Assembly (NCBI RefSeq): GCF_041435195.1
Contig: NZ_CP108106.1
Location: 3,348,001-3,412,000 of the forward strand
Reading direction: 5' to 3'
Length of the DNA: 64,000 nt
Source of the DNA: Streptomyces sp. NBC_00224
GTDB taxonomy: Bacteria > Actinomycetota > Actinomycetes > Streptomycetales > Streptomycetaceae
Shown: one piece after another, positions 8,512 through 17,837 of the stretch
Layout of the letters: each line of letters begins with the position of its first letter
Position numbering within the stretch: the first letter of the stretch is position 1
Position numbers and translations under genes: made by a program
Notes under the pieces: model-generated
Told to the model about the DNA's origin: nothing
Databases searched by the model: none
What the model saw: only the letters and a program-made list of their open reading frames with translations

Positions 8512-8540
8512 GCGGGGGCGGGCCCGGAGCCCGGCCCCGC
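8512..8540. terminator. GC hairpin between convergent ABC exporter and hrdA
   Basis: The 12-base arms 8512-8523 and 8529-8540 (GCGGGGGCGGGC / GCCCGGCCCCGC) pair with a single mismatch around a 5-base loop, in the 40-bp gap between two converging genes. It is a likely bidirectional terminator lacking a T-tract. Confidence 0.55.
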
Positions 8541-8544
8541 CCGC

Positions 8545-9813
<1,269 letters not shown>

Positions 9814-9962
9814 GAGGGGCGTGCGGTGACTTTTTGAAGCCGGTCCGTGACCGGGCGGTTACCCGAGCGGCAGCGGCTCGCGCCGCGCTGTTGCGGGTTC
9901 GGGTACCCCGGCGCCGGTCGGGTAAGCGGTCCGGGGCGCCCGGGACGGGCCGCGCGCCGGCC

Positions 9963-11855
9963 TCAGAGGGCTTCGGAGCCCCGGTTGCGCAGCGCCTGCC
10001 CGTACTGCTGGAGGACCCACAACTCGTTCTGCACGGCGGCCAGTCGCTCCGGGTCGCCGTTCTGCCCGAGACGCGCCAGGGTGCCCTGGATGTCGAGGAG
10101 GCGGCGGTCGACGGCCCGGCGGCGGACGGCCACCAGCTGCTCGCCCGCGTACGCCTCGTCGACCACGCGCGCGTGGATGGCCTCCACGGCGAGCTCGGTG
10201 ACGAGCGCGCGGACCGTGTCGTTGGGGGCCGAGTCCATGACCGCCGGGAGGTAGTCGGAGGGGGCGTCCGTGGCGCCGCCCGCGTCCATGACGCACTGGC
10301 GCACCGCCGCGTACGGCGGGGCCGTGAACTCGTCCACGCCGTACGCGTCGAAGGCCGGGGAGACCAGGTGCGGGTGCTGGAGGGCGAGCTTGAGGAGCTC
10401 GCGCTCGGTGCGGTGGGCGGGGCTGCGCAGGTTCAGGGCGGGGCCGGAGGGGGCGGCGGACGGGGCCTGCACCTCCCCGTACTCGCGACGGCGGTCCGGG
10501 GCCGGGCCCTTGCCGCCGCGGTCGCGGGCCCAACGGGCCAGCTGGCCCACGCGCTTGACCACGAACTGGGTGTCCAGGATGCCGAGGATGCCGGCCAGCT
10601 GGACGGCCACCTCGTGCTGGGAGGCGATGTTCTTGATGCGGGCGACGATCGGGGCGGCCTCGTCGAGGGCGGCCGCACGCCCCGCCGGGGTCTCCAGGTC
10701 GTACCGCTGCACGATCTGGCGGATCGCGAACTCGAAGAGCGGGGTGCGCGGCTGCACCAGGTCCGCGACCGCCTCATCGCCCTTGGCCAGGCGCAGGTCG
10801 CAGGGGTCCATGCCGTCGGGGGCGATGGCGATGTAGGTCTCGGCGGCGAACTTCTGGTCGTCCTCGAAGGCGCGCAGGGCGGCCTTCTGGCCCGCCGCGT
10901 CACCGTCGAAGGTGAAGATCACGCGCGCGCTGCCGTTGTCCATCAGGAGGCGGCGCAGGATCTTGATGTGGTCGCCGCCGAAGGCCGTGCCGCAGGTGGC
11001 GATGGCGGTGGTGACCCCGGCGAGGTGACAGGCCATCACATCGGTGTAGCCCTCGACGACCACCGCGCGGCTGGACTTGGCGATGTCCTTCTTGGCCAGG
11101 TCGATCCCGTACAGGACCTGCGACTTCTTGTAGATCGCGGTCTCGGGGGTGTTGAGGTACTTGGGGCCGTTGTCGTCGTCGCGGAGCTTGCGGGCGCCGA
11201 AGCCGACCACTTCGCCCGAGACGTCGCGGATCGGCCACATCAGCCGGCCGCGGAAGCGGTCGATGGGGCCGCGGCGGCCCTCCTGGGAGAGCCCGGAGAG
11301 GGTCAGCTCCTTGTCGCTGAAGCCCTTGCCGCGCAGGAAGCGGGTGAGGTGGTCCCAGCCCGCCGGGCTGTAGCCGACGTCGAAGTGGGCGGCGGCGGCC
11401 TGGTCGAAGCCGCGCTCGGCGAGGAACTTGCGGCCGATCTCGGCCTCGGGGCTGGTGCCCAGCTGTTCGATGTAGAACTGCGCGGCGACCTTGTGCGCCT
11501 CGACCAGGCGGATGCGCTCACCGCGCTGGTGGGAGGGGTTGTAGCCGCCCTCCTCGTAGCGCAGGGTGATGCCCGCGGTGGCGGCCAGGCGCTCGACGGC
11601 CTCGGAGAACGACAGGTGGTCGATCTTCCGGACGAAGGCGATCGTGTCGCCGCCTTCCTGGCAGCCGAAGCAGTGGAAGAGACCCTTGCTCGGGCTGACC
11701 TGGAAGGACGGGGACTTCTCGTCGTGGAACGGGCAGAGGCCCTTGAGGTTGCCGCCGCCCGCGTTGCGCAGCTGGAGGTACTCGGACACGACGGCGTCGA
11801 TCGGGACCGCGTCCCGGACCGCCTTCACGTCGTCATCGTTGATCCTGCCAGCCAC
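9963..11855 (-). CDS. dnaG: DNA primase
   Basis: A 630-residue primase making RNA primers for replication. The N-terminal CHC2-type zinc finger uses Cys41, His44, Cys62 and Cys65 (LCPFHDEKSPSF ... FHCFGCQ). The catalytic core follows, with the TOPRIM motif 'SRAVVVEGYTDVMA' and acidic 'IFTFDGDAAGQKAA'. The C-terminal ~130 residues are the DnaB-helicase interaction domain. The length is typical for actinobacterial DnaG. Start ATG at 11855. The FAD-reductase gene lies 39 bp upstream on the same strand, so co-transcription is likely; hrdA follows downstream, like the rpsU-dnaG-rpoD macromolecular-synthesis arrangement of other bacteria. Confidence 0.96.
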   Translation of the reverse strand: MAGRINDDDVKAVRDAVPIDAVVSEYLQLRNAGGGNLKGLCPFHDEKSPSFQVSPSKGLFHCFGCQEGGDTIAFVRKIDHLSFSEAVERLAATAGITLRYEEGGYNPSHQRGERIRLVEAHKVAAQFYIEQLGTSPEAEIGRKFLAERGFDQAAAAHFDVGYSPAGWDHLTRFLRGKGFSDKELTLSGLSQEGRRGPIDRFRGRLMWPIRDVSGEVVGFGARKLRDDDNGPKYLNTPETAIYKKSQVLYGIDLAKKDIAKSSRAVVVEGYTDVMACHLAGVTTAIATCGTAFGGDHIKILRRLLMDNGSARVIFTFDGDAAGQKAALRAFEDDQKFAAETYIAIAPDGMDPCDLRLAKGDEAVADLVQPRTPLFEFAIRQIVQRYDLETPAGRAAALDEAAPIVARIKNIASQHEVAVQLAGILGILDTQFVVKRVGQLARWARDRGGKGPAPDRRREYGEVQAPSAAPSGPALNLRSPAHRTERELLKLALQHPHLVSPAFDAYGVDEFTAPPYAAVRQCVMDAGGATDAPSDYLPAVMDSAPNDTVRALVTELAVEAIHARVVDEAYAGEQLVAVRRRAVDRRLLDIQGTLARLGQNGDPERLAAVQNELWVLQQYGQALRNRGSEAL

Positions 11856-11894
11856 GCACGAAGTCTACGTGGCAGCGGTGACAGTCAGGACTAG

Positions 11895-13175
11895 TCAGGA
11901 CTGGTCGGGCAGCAGGTCTCCCAGGGGCACGGACGGGTCCGCGAGCCGGTCGGGGTCCACCTGGACGCCCTTGGTTCCGGCCCTGATCAGGCCCTGGATC
12001 GACTCTGTGACGTCCCACACATTCACGTTCATCCCCGCCAGCACCCGCCGCTCCTTCAGCCAGAAGGCGATGAACTCGCGCTTGCCCGCGTCGCCCCTGA
12101 GCACCACCTGGTCGTACGAGCCGGGGGGCGCCCAGCCCGAGTACTCCAGGCCCAGGTCGTACTGGTCGGAGAAGAAGTACGGCACGCGGTCGTAGCTGAC
12201 CTCCTGGCCCAGCATCGCTCGCGCGGCGGCCGGGCCGCCGTTGAGGGCGTTGGCCCAGTGCTCCACGCGCAGCCGGGTGTCGAGCAGCGGATGGTGGGAG
12301 GCGGCCACGTCTCCGGCGGCGAAGATGTCCGGGTCGGAGGTGCGCAGCGAGGCGTCGACGGCGATCCCGCCGCCGTCGGCGCGGTCGACGAGGGCGAGCC
12401 CCGCGTTCTCGGCGAGGGCGGTGCGCGGGGCGGCGCCGATCGCGGCGAGCACGTCGTGCGCCGGGTGCTCCTCGCCGTCGTCGGTGCGGGCGGCGAGGAC
12501 CATGCCGTCCTGGCCGGTGATCTCGGTGAGCCGGGCGCCGAAGTGGAAGCGGACTCCGTGCTCGGCGTGCAGATCGGTGAAGATCTGGCCGAGCTCGGGG
12601 CCGATGACCTGGTGCAGCGGGGTCTGCTCGGGCTCGACGACGGTGACCTCCGCCCCGTATCCGCGCGCGGCGGCGGCGACCTCCAGGCCGATCCAGCCGG
12701 CCCCGGCGATCACCAGGTGGCCGTTGTCGCGGCCCAGCGCCTTGAGCATGTTGCGCAGCCGCTCGGAGTGGGCGAGGCGGCGCAGGTGGTGGACGCCCGC
12801 GAGGTCGGTGCCGGGGATGTCGAGGCGGCGGGGCTCGGAGCCGGTGGCGAGCAGCAGCTTGTCGTAGCCGATGAGGGTGCCGTCGCCGAGCCGGACGGTC
12901 CTGGCCTCACGGTCGATGGCGGTGACGGTCTGGCCGAGGTGGAGCTCCACGTCGTTCTGCGCGTACCAGGCGGGCTCGTGGACGAAGACGCTGTCGCGCT
13001 CCTCCTTGCCGGAGAGGAACCCCTTGGACAGGGGAGGCCGTTCGTACGGGTGCTCCCGCTCGTCGCCGATGAGGATCACCCGGCCGTTGAACCCCTCGGC
13101 GCGCAGGGTCTCGGCGGCCTTGGCCCCGGCCAGTCCTCCACCGACAATGACAAATGTCCGGTCTGCGTCGACCAC
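11895..13175 (-). CDS. NAD(P)/FAD-dependent ferredoxin-reductase-type oxidoreductase
   Basis: A 426-residue pyridine-nucleotide oxidoreductase. The FAD-binding dinucleotide fold is at the extreme N-terminus (FVIVGGGLAGAKAAE), followed by 'ERPPLSKGFLSG'. The NAD-binding fold is 'HLVIAGAGWIGLEVAAAARGYG' near residue 155, and the FAD motif 'PDIFAAGDVA' is near 285. A C-terminal Reductase_C domain ends the protein (YFFSDQYDLGLEYSG ... WDVTESIQGLI). It probably passes electrons from NAD(P)H to a ferredoxin or other acceptor. GTG start at 13175 with AGGAGG 7 bases upstream. It precedes dnaG by 39 bp. No ferredoxin or P450 gene is adjacent, so its partner is unknown. Confidence 0.85.
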   Translation of the reverse strand: MVDADRTFVIVGGGLAGAKAAETLRAEGFNGRVILIGDEREHPYERPPLSKGFLSGKEERDSVFVHEPAWYAQNDVELHLGQTVTAIDREARTVRLGDGTLIGYDKLLLATGSEPRRLDIPGTDLAGVHHLRRLAHSERLRNMLKALGRDNGHLVIAGAGWIGLEVAAAARGYGAEVTVVEPEQTPLHQVIGPELGQIFTDLHAEHGVRFHFGARLTEITGQDGMVLAARTDDGEEHPAHDVLAAIGAAPRTALAENAGLALVDRADGGGIAVDASLRTSDPDIFAAGDVAASHHPLLDTRLRVEHWANALNGGPAAARAMLGQEVSYDRVPYFFSDQYDLGLEYSGWAPPGSYDQVVLRGDAGKREFIAFWLKERRVLAGMNVNVWDVTESIQGLIRAGTKGVQVDPDRLADPSVPLGDLLPDQS

Positions 13176-13282
13176 TTGATGCCTCCTCGTTGCTCAACCG
13201 CCATCTGCGAGCGTCCCGCACGGAGCGTGATGGGGGAAGAGGGCTTGCTCCGTTGGGGGCGCCGAGTGGCCTGGCTTCATCG

Positions 13283-13315
13283 GTGCGTCATAGGTGTGTC
13301 ATAGGTGTGTCATAC
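13283..13315. repeat. Three tandem 11-bp repeats (GTGTGTCATAG)
   Basis: GTGCGTCATAG, GTGTGTCATAG and GTGTGTCATAC sit head to tail, one helical turn apart, in the 178-bp gap between dgt and the FAD-reductase gene. They are followed by CGTACG half-sites. The spacing suggests cooperative protein binding, but a simple slippage repeat is possible. Confidence 0.6.
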
Positions 13316-13353
13316 GTACGTCGTACGGGGGCGAAAGCGCCTTCCACCGTGCC

Positions 13354-14688
13354 TCATCCGCGCCGCGCGGTGAGTCTGGCGTGCAGGGACAGGGCGGCCG
13401 CGTCGGTCAGGGACGCGATCTGGTCGACGATGACCCGTTTGCGGGCGCGGTCGTCGGGGGCGGTCGCGAAGAGCGCGCGGAACTGCGGGTCGAGCCCCTC
13501 GGCGGGTGCGCGCGCGGTGAGCGCTTCGGCCAGTTCGGCCAGAATGATGCGCTGGTCGGCGCGGAGCCGCTCCTGCTCGTCGCGCTGCATCACATAGCGG
13601 TCGGCCACCGCCTTGAGCACCGCGCACTCGTTGCGCGTCGCGCGCGGCACGACCAGCTCCGCCCCGTACCTGGTGAGCCGCCCGGAGCCTCCCCCAGAGC
13701 CTGAAGGGCCTGGGCGGTGCCCCCAGTGCTCGCGGGTCGCGCCCTCGGCCGCCAGGCAGAACCGGCCGATGAGCTGGCTGGTGGCGTCCTTGAGGCGGGC
13801 CTGGGCGACCGCCGAGCCGTCGTACCCGTGCGGCCACCACTCCTCGTCGATCAGCCGGTCGAGGGCGTCCGCGAGCTCCTGCGGGGCGGTGTCCGCCGGC
13901 ACGTACCGCCCGATCGCCACGCGCCAGATGTCCTGCCGCTCGGGCTCGGAGAAGAGCAGGTTGGGGTCGATGTGGCCGGCGTGCAGCCCGTCCTCGAAGT
14001 CGTGGACCGAGTACGCCACGTCGTCCGACCAGTCCATGACCTGGGCCTCGAAGCACTTGCGGTGGGGCTCGGAGCCCTGGCGCACCCAGTCGTAGACCGG
14101 CAGGTCGTCCTCGTAGACCCCGAACTTCACGGACTGCGGGTCGGTGGGGTGGCCGCCGCGCGGCCAGGGGTACTTGGTGGCCGCGTCCAGGGCGGCCCTG
14201 GTGAGGTTGAGGCCGACGCTGACGGGCTCGCCGGCGCCCTCGCCGCGCACGAAGCGCTTGGGCTCCAGACGGGTCAGCAGGCGCAGCGACTGCGCGTTGC
14301 CCTCGAAGCCGCCGCAGTCCTTGGCGAAGTCGTTGAGCGCCTGCTCGCCGTTGTGCCCGAAGGGCGGGTGGCCCATGTCGTGCGAGAGGCAGGCCGCCTC
14401 GACGAGGTCGGGGTCGCAGCCGAGGGCGGCGCCGAGCTCGCGGCCGACCTGGGCGCACTCCAGGGAGTGGGTGAGCCGGGTGCGCGGGCTCGCGTCCCAC
14501 AGCTGTCCGGTCACACCGGGCGTCACGACCTGCGTCTTGCCCGCCAGACGGCGCAGCGCCCCGGAGTGCAGCACGCGCGCGCGGTCGCGCTGGAAGGCGG
14601 TGCGGCCCGGCCGTTTGTCTGGCTCGACGGCCCACCGCTCGACGTCGGACGGGTCGTAGCCGGGGTGGTGTGCTGCGATGCCTTCCAT
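13354..14688 (-). CDS. dgt: Deoxyguanosinetriphosphate triphosphohydrolase
   Basis: A 444-residue HD-domain dNTPase that hydrolyses dGTP to deoxyguanosine and triphosphate. It contains '[26 protein letters not shown]', then '[17 protein letters not shown]' supplying the first metal-binding His. The HD pair follows in '[20 protein letters not shown]' and the distal metal Asp in '[14 protein letters not shown]'. This order is diagnostic of the Dgt family. Start ATG at 14688. The chelatase gene lies 46 bp upstream on the same strand and may be co-transcribed. Confidence 0.92.
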   Translation of the reverse strand: MEGIAAHHPGYDPSDVERWAVEPDKRPGRTAFQRDRARVLHSGALRRLAGKTQVVTPGVTGQLWDASPRTRLTHSLECAQVGRELGAALGCDPDLVEAACLSHDMGHPPFGHNGEQALNDFAKDCGGFEGNAQSLRLLTRLEPKRFVRGEGAGEPVSVGLNLTRAALDAATKYPWPRGGHPTDPQSVKFGVYEDDLPVYDWVRQGSEPHRKCFEAQVMDWSDDVAYSVHDFEDGLHAGHIDPNLLFSEPERQDIWRVAIGRYVPADTAPQELADALDRLIDEEWWPHGYDGSAVAQARLKDATSQLIGRFCLAAEGATREHWGHRPGPSGSGGGSGRLTRYGAELVVPRATRNECAVLKAVADRYVMQRDEQERLRADQRIILAELAEALTARAPAEGLDPQFRALFATAPDDRARKRVIVDQIASLTDAAALSLHARLTARRG

Positions 14689-14734
14689 GCACCGACAGTA
14701 AACGGAACCACTGACAACCGGGGCAGGACGGTAA

Positions 14735-15655
14735 TCAGGCCGTGGCGAGTTCGCGGTGCGGGGCGGCGAACGGGGCCGCGGCGAGGGCCTGGTCGTAGCG
14801 GGTCAGGACGAGGCGGGCGACGGCCGGGTGCGCGCCGAGCGGGGCGGCGGCGACACCGCGCGCGTGGGCGGCGCTCTGGGTGGCGAACCGGCCGGGCGCG
14901 GTGAAGTACGACGCGATCGCGACCCGGTGGCGGCCGCGCGCGGCGAGCGCCCGCAGCGCCTCGGGGACGGTGGGGGCGGCGGCCGAGGCGTAGGCGGGTA
15001 TCACCGGCACCCCGCCGAGGCGCTCGCTCAGCATCGCGGCGGTGCGGCGGGTGTCGGCGGCCGACTCGGGGTCGCGCGACCCGGCCCCGGCGAGCACGAC
15101 TCCCCCGGCGCCACGCGCGCGCGGGTCGTCGTCCCACCCGGCCTCGACGAGCCGCTCGTACAGCGCCTCGACGAGCAGCGGGTGCGGGCCGAGCGGCCGC
15201 GCGACGCGGGCGCGCAGCCGGGGGGCGTCGGCGACGGCCGCCGGGATGTCCTGCTTGACGTGGTAGCCGCGGCTCAGCAGCAGCGGTACGAGGACGGCGC
15301 GGCCCGCGCCGAGCTCGGCGAGCGTGGCGGGCAGCGCGGGCTCGTCGATCTCGATGTGGCCGAGCCGTACGTCGAGCCCGGGGCGCAGTTCGCGGACCAG
15401 GTCGAGCAGGGCGGTGACGGTGCGCAGGGCCCGGGGGTCGCGGCTGCCGTGCGCGACGGCGACCAGGGCGGGCCGGGCGGGGGCCGGCCGGGAAGTCGTG
15501 GGCATCGGCTTGCGGCTCCCGTTCAGTCGGACGTGGCTGAGCTGGCTGCCCAGTTGGGCGGCGATGCGGGTGACGAGTTCGGCTGTGCTGTCGAGTGGCA
15601 GCGACTGGCCGGCGGACAAGAACTGCGACTGAGTCTCCGGTTCCATCTCCGTCAT
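14735..15655 (-). CDS. Sirohydrochlorin chelatase (CbiX/SirB family)
   Basis: A 306-residue protein with the two-lobed class II chelatase plan. Lobe one has '[14 protein letters not shown]' (metal-binding His) and '[18 protein letters not shown]' (second His); lobe two repeats the fold around '[13 protein letters not shown]' and '[15 protein letters not shown]'. It inserts cobalt or ferrous iron into sirohydrochlorin for cobalamin or siroheme. Siroheme is the cofactor NirB needs (NirB is encoded 9 kb away), but that link is inference. I chose the ATG at 15655, with GGCAGGA just upstream; the frame extends to 15685. Confidence 0.82.
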   Translation of the reverse strand: MTEMEPETQSQFLSAGQSLPLDSTAELVTRIAAQLGSQLSHVRLNGSRKPMPTTSRPAPARPALVAVAHGSRDPRALRTVTALLDLVRELRPGLDVRLGHIEIDEPALPATLAELGAGRAVLVPLLLSRGYHVKQDIPAAVADAPRLRARVARPLGPHPLLVEALYERLVEAGWDDDPRARGAGGVVLAGAGSRDPESAADTRRTAAMLSERLGGVPVIPAYASAAAPTVPEALRALAARGRHRVAIASYFTAPGRFATQSAAHARGVAAAPLGAHPAVARLVLTRYDQALAAAPFAAPHRELATA

Positions 15656-15856
15656 GGACCGATCCTGCCGGGCCCACATTGCCATGTCGTTGCGCCGTGG
15701 TGACGAGTGTTTTCCGTCGCCTCACGGGGGCGGGGCGGGCGGTGGGATCGGGAGCGCCCCCGGGACACCGGGCAGAACCGCCCGCCCCTCCCCTGCGTCC
15801 GATCACTCGGAAACCGCCGAACCGCTCGAACACCGTCGAAACCCAGGGGGAACCTC

Positions 15857-16546
15857 ATGCGCCTGCCGCGCACTCGCGTACGGATCGGGCTGCCGCGCAC
15901 CCGCACCGGGCAGCGGCGGGCCGTGCAGGCCGTCGCGGCGCTGTGCACCCTCGCGCTGGCGCCCGCCGCGTGGATGTTCACGGCCGCCGACGGCAAGGTC
16001 GGCACCGTGGCGCGGGCGCCCGCGTCCGGGGTCGCGGTGGTGTTCGGGGCCGGGCTGTGGGACGGCGAGCCGTCGCCGTACCTGGCGCACCGCCTCGACG
16101 CGGCGGTCGAGCTGTACCGCGCCGGGAAGGTCAGGGCGGTCCTGGTGACCGGGGACAACGGGCGGGCCGAGTACGACGAGCCGGACGCGATGCGCGCGTA
16201 CCTGGTCAAGCACGGTGTCCCGGACCAGCGGGTGGTCAGCGACTTCGCCGGGTTCGACACCTGGGACTCCTGTGTACGGGCCAGGAAGATCTTCGGGGTG
16301 GAGCGCGCGGTGCTGGTCAGCCAGGGTTTCCACATCCGGCGGGCGGTCGCGCTGTGCGAGGCCGCCGGGGTCGACTCGTACGGGGTCGCGGTCGACGCCG
16401 TGCACGACACCACCTGGTACTACGGCTCCACCCGCGAGGTGTTCGCGGCGGGCAAGGCCGCCCTGGACGCCGCTTTCAAGCCCGATCCGCGTTTCCTCGG
16501 GCCGAAGGAGAGCGGGGTGGCGCGGGCGCTGGCCGACGGGCGCTGA
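15857..16546 (+). CDS. SanA/YdcF-family (DUF218) membrane-anchored protein
   Basis: A 229-residue protein with a basic N-terminus and one membrane helix (about residues 24-45). A DUF218 domain follows: 'VAVVFGAGLWDGEPSPYLAHRLDAAVELY', 'VRAVLVTGDNG', 'YDEPDAMRAYL' and 'ERAVLVSQGFHIRRAVALCEAAGV'. This is the SanA/vancomycin-sensitivity relative whose members affect envelope integrity; biochemical activity is poorly known. Start ATG at 15857 after AGGGGGAA. Its last 71 bp overlap the 3' end of the convergent gene on the minus strand. Confidence 0.8.
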   Translation: MRLPRTRVRIGLPRTRTGQRRAVQAVAALCTLALAPAAWMFTAADGKVGTVARAPASGVAVVFGAGLWDGEPSPYLAHRLDAAVELYRAGKVRAVLVTGDNGRAEYDEPDAMRAYLVKHGVPDQRVVSDFAGFDTWDSCVRARKIFGVERAVLVSQGFHIRRAVALCEAAGVDSYGVAVDAVHDTTWYYGSTREVFAAGKAALDAAFKPDPRFLGPKESGVARALADGR

Positions 16547-16973
16547 GCCAGTCGCCACTGGGCAGCGGTGTGCCGTGCGTCCGCAGCTCGCGGGCCAGCG
16601 GGGCCGCCGCCAGATAGACCCAGGCGCGGGCGGTGCCCCCGCCCGGCAGCTCGACGGTCCGCGCCACCCGGTCGTACAGGTTCCTGGGGTCGCCCGGCCC
16701 GTAGCACTCCTCCAACTGGTCGAGCACCCGCAGGACTTGGCCGTACTCCTCGGGGAGCGGCGTGATGAGCGCGCCGGTGACGACGCCGTCCCCCCGCGTC
16801 GCGTACGGATAGCCGGGCCCCTCGTACAGCACCGCCCCCGGCAGCCGCGCGGGCGCCTCGGAGGCGGTGCGGCCGGTCAGCAGGCGCAGGTAGTAGCGCT
16901 CGCCGGGGCGCAGGGTGCCGTAGACGAAGAACGGGAGGCCGCCGTCCCGGGGCGGCCCGTCGGCCGGTGTCAC
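16476..16973 (-). CDS. Gamma-glutamylcyclotransferase-like (AIG2-type) protein
   Basis: A 165-residue protein starting with the family hallmark 'FFVYGTLRPGERYY' (the GGCT phosphate-binding YGTL motif). It continues 'PGAVLYEGPGYPYATRGDGVVTGALI', then 'LDQLEECYGP' carrying the catalytic Glu, and 'NLYDRVARTVELPGG'. The fold cyclises gamma-glutamyl amides in characterised members; the substrate here is unknown. I place the start at GTG 16973 with GGGAGAG upstream; the ORF to 17054 has no such site. The proline/arginine-rich tail overlaps the convergent SanA-like gene by 71 bp. Confidence 0.78.
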   Translation of the reverse strand: MTPADGPPRDGGLPFFVYGTLRPGERYYLRLLTGRTASEAPARLPGAVLYEGPGYPYATRGDGVVTGALITPLPEEYGQVLRVLDQLEECYGPGDPRNLYDRVARTVELPGGGTARAWVYLAAAPLARELRTHGTPLPSGDWLSARRPAPAPPRSPSARGNADRA

Positions 16974-17038
16974 AGACGCTCTCCCTCGGGGTGACGGGGG
17001 CCTCCGGCCTGGCCGAAAGTCCCTGTTCGGACGGCTGA

Positions 17039-17058
17039 AGCTGTGCGTACGCACAGCT
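17039..17058. promoter_or_regulatory. Perfect 20-bp palindrome between divergent genes
   Basis: AGCTGTGCGTACGCACAGCT is perfectly self-complementary. It sits in the 195-bp gap between the leftward cyclotransferase-like gene and the rightward lipoprotein-kinase operon, and is followed by a related TGTTACACAGTGT. A likely operator for a dimeric regulator. Confidence 0.5.
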
Positions 17059-17168
17059 GTTACACAGTGTCCCGGGTTCCGTGATGATCCGGTTCTACCG
17101 TTGATTGTCGCGGCCGGCGGATCCGGCCGGTCCCCCGCCCCCGCCCTCTGTCACCAGGCCGTCCCGCC

Positions 17169-17837
17169 ATGATCCAGTGCCTCCGCGCCACCGCGGCCGT
17201 CGCCGTGCTCGCCGTCTGCGTCCTCGCGGTGAGCGGCTGTGGCGCGCCCACCGGGCTCGGCGACGGCGGCGCCGCGCCGCCCGTGGCCGCGCAGCCGACG
17301 CCGCAGCCGCTGTGGCCCAACTGGTCCGACGGCGCCCGCAAGCGGCCCGGCGCCGGCGACCCGGCCGGGAAGCAGCCGCCGCCTGCGCCGCTGGCCAAGG
17401 GGCCCGAGGTGCCGAAGGAGGGGCTCGTGGCGGTCGACCCGTACGAGGTGCTGCGGGCCGATCCCCGTACCAAGGCGCTCGGCCGGCGCGAGAAGATCCA
17501 CCGCCCGGGGCAGCCCGGTATCCGCCCGCCCGTCCTGCGCGATCTGACCGGCGACGGTTCGCCGGAGCTGATCGTCTCCGCCGATCTGGAGAGCGGCCGC
17601 ACGGTGATGGCGGTCTACACGGCCCGCGCCGGCAAGGTCGTCCCGGTCCTCTACACCGTGGGCAAGGGGCTCGCGGTGGAGACCGTCGGCACCGACCTGG
17701 TGGTCCGCAGCGCCGCCGACGACGGCGCCGAACAGGCCGTCCGCTACCGGTGGGACGGGGCGCGGCTGGCATCGGTGAGCGACATCAAGACGTACAAGCG
17801 GGACGAGAGCGCCCCGGCGCCGGAGGGCGGGCCGTGA
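17169..17837 (+). CDS. Lipoprotein, partner of the adjacent sensor kinase
   Basis: A 222-residue protein with a lipoprotein signal: hydrophobic 'AAVAVLAVCVLAVSGC' ending in a lipobox with Cys at about residue 24. A proline/glycine-rich spacer leads to a compact domain that includes 'LRDLTGDGSPELIVSADLESG', a DxDGxxEL calcium/FG-GAP-like motif. It is predicted to be tethered outside the membrane. The stop overlaps the kinase start (GTGA), so the two are coupled. The pairing recalls CseA-CseC of the Streptomyces sigma-E system, where the lipoprotein modulates signalling, but no sigE or response regulator is present here. Confidence 0.75.
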   Translation: MIQCLRATAAVAVLAVCVLAVSGCGAPTGLGDGGAAPPVAAQPTPQPLWPNWSDGARKRPGAGDPAGKQPPPAPLAKGPEVPKEGLVAVDPYEVLRADPRTKALGRREKIHRPGQPGIRPPVLRDLTGDGSPELIVSADLESGRTVMAVYTARAGKVVPVLYTVGKGLAVETVGTDLVVRSAADDGAEQAVRYRWDGARLASVSDIKTYKRDESAPAPEGGP

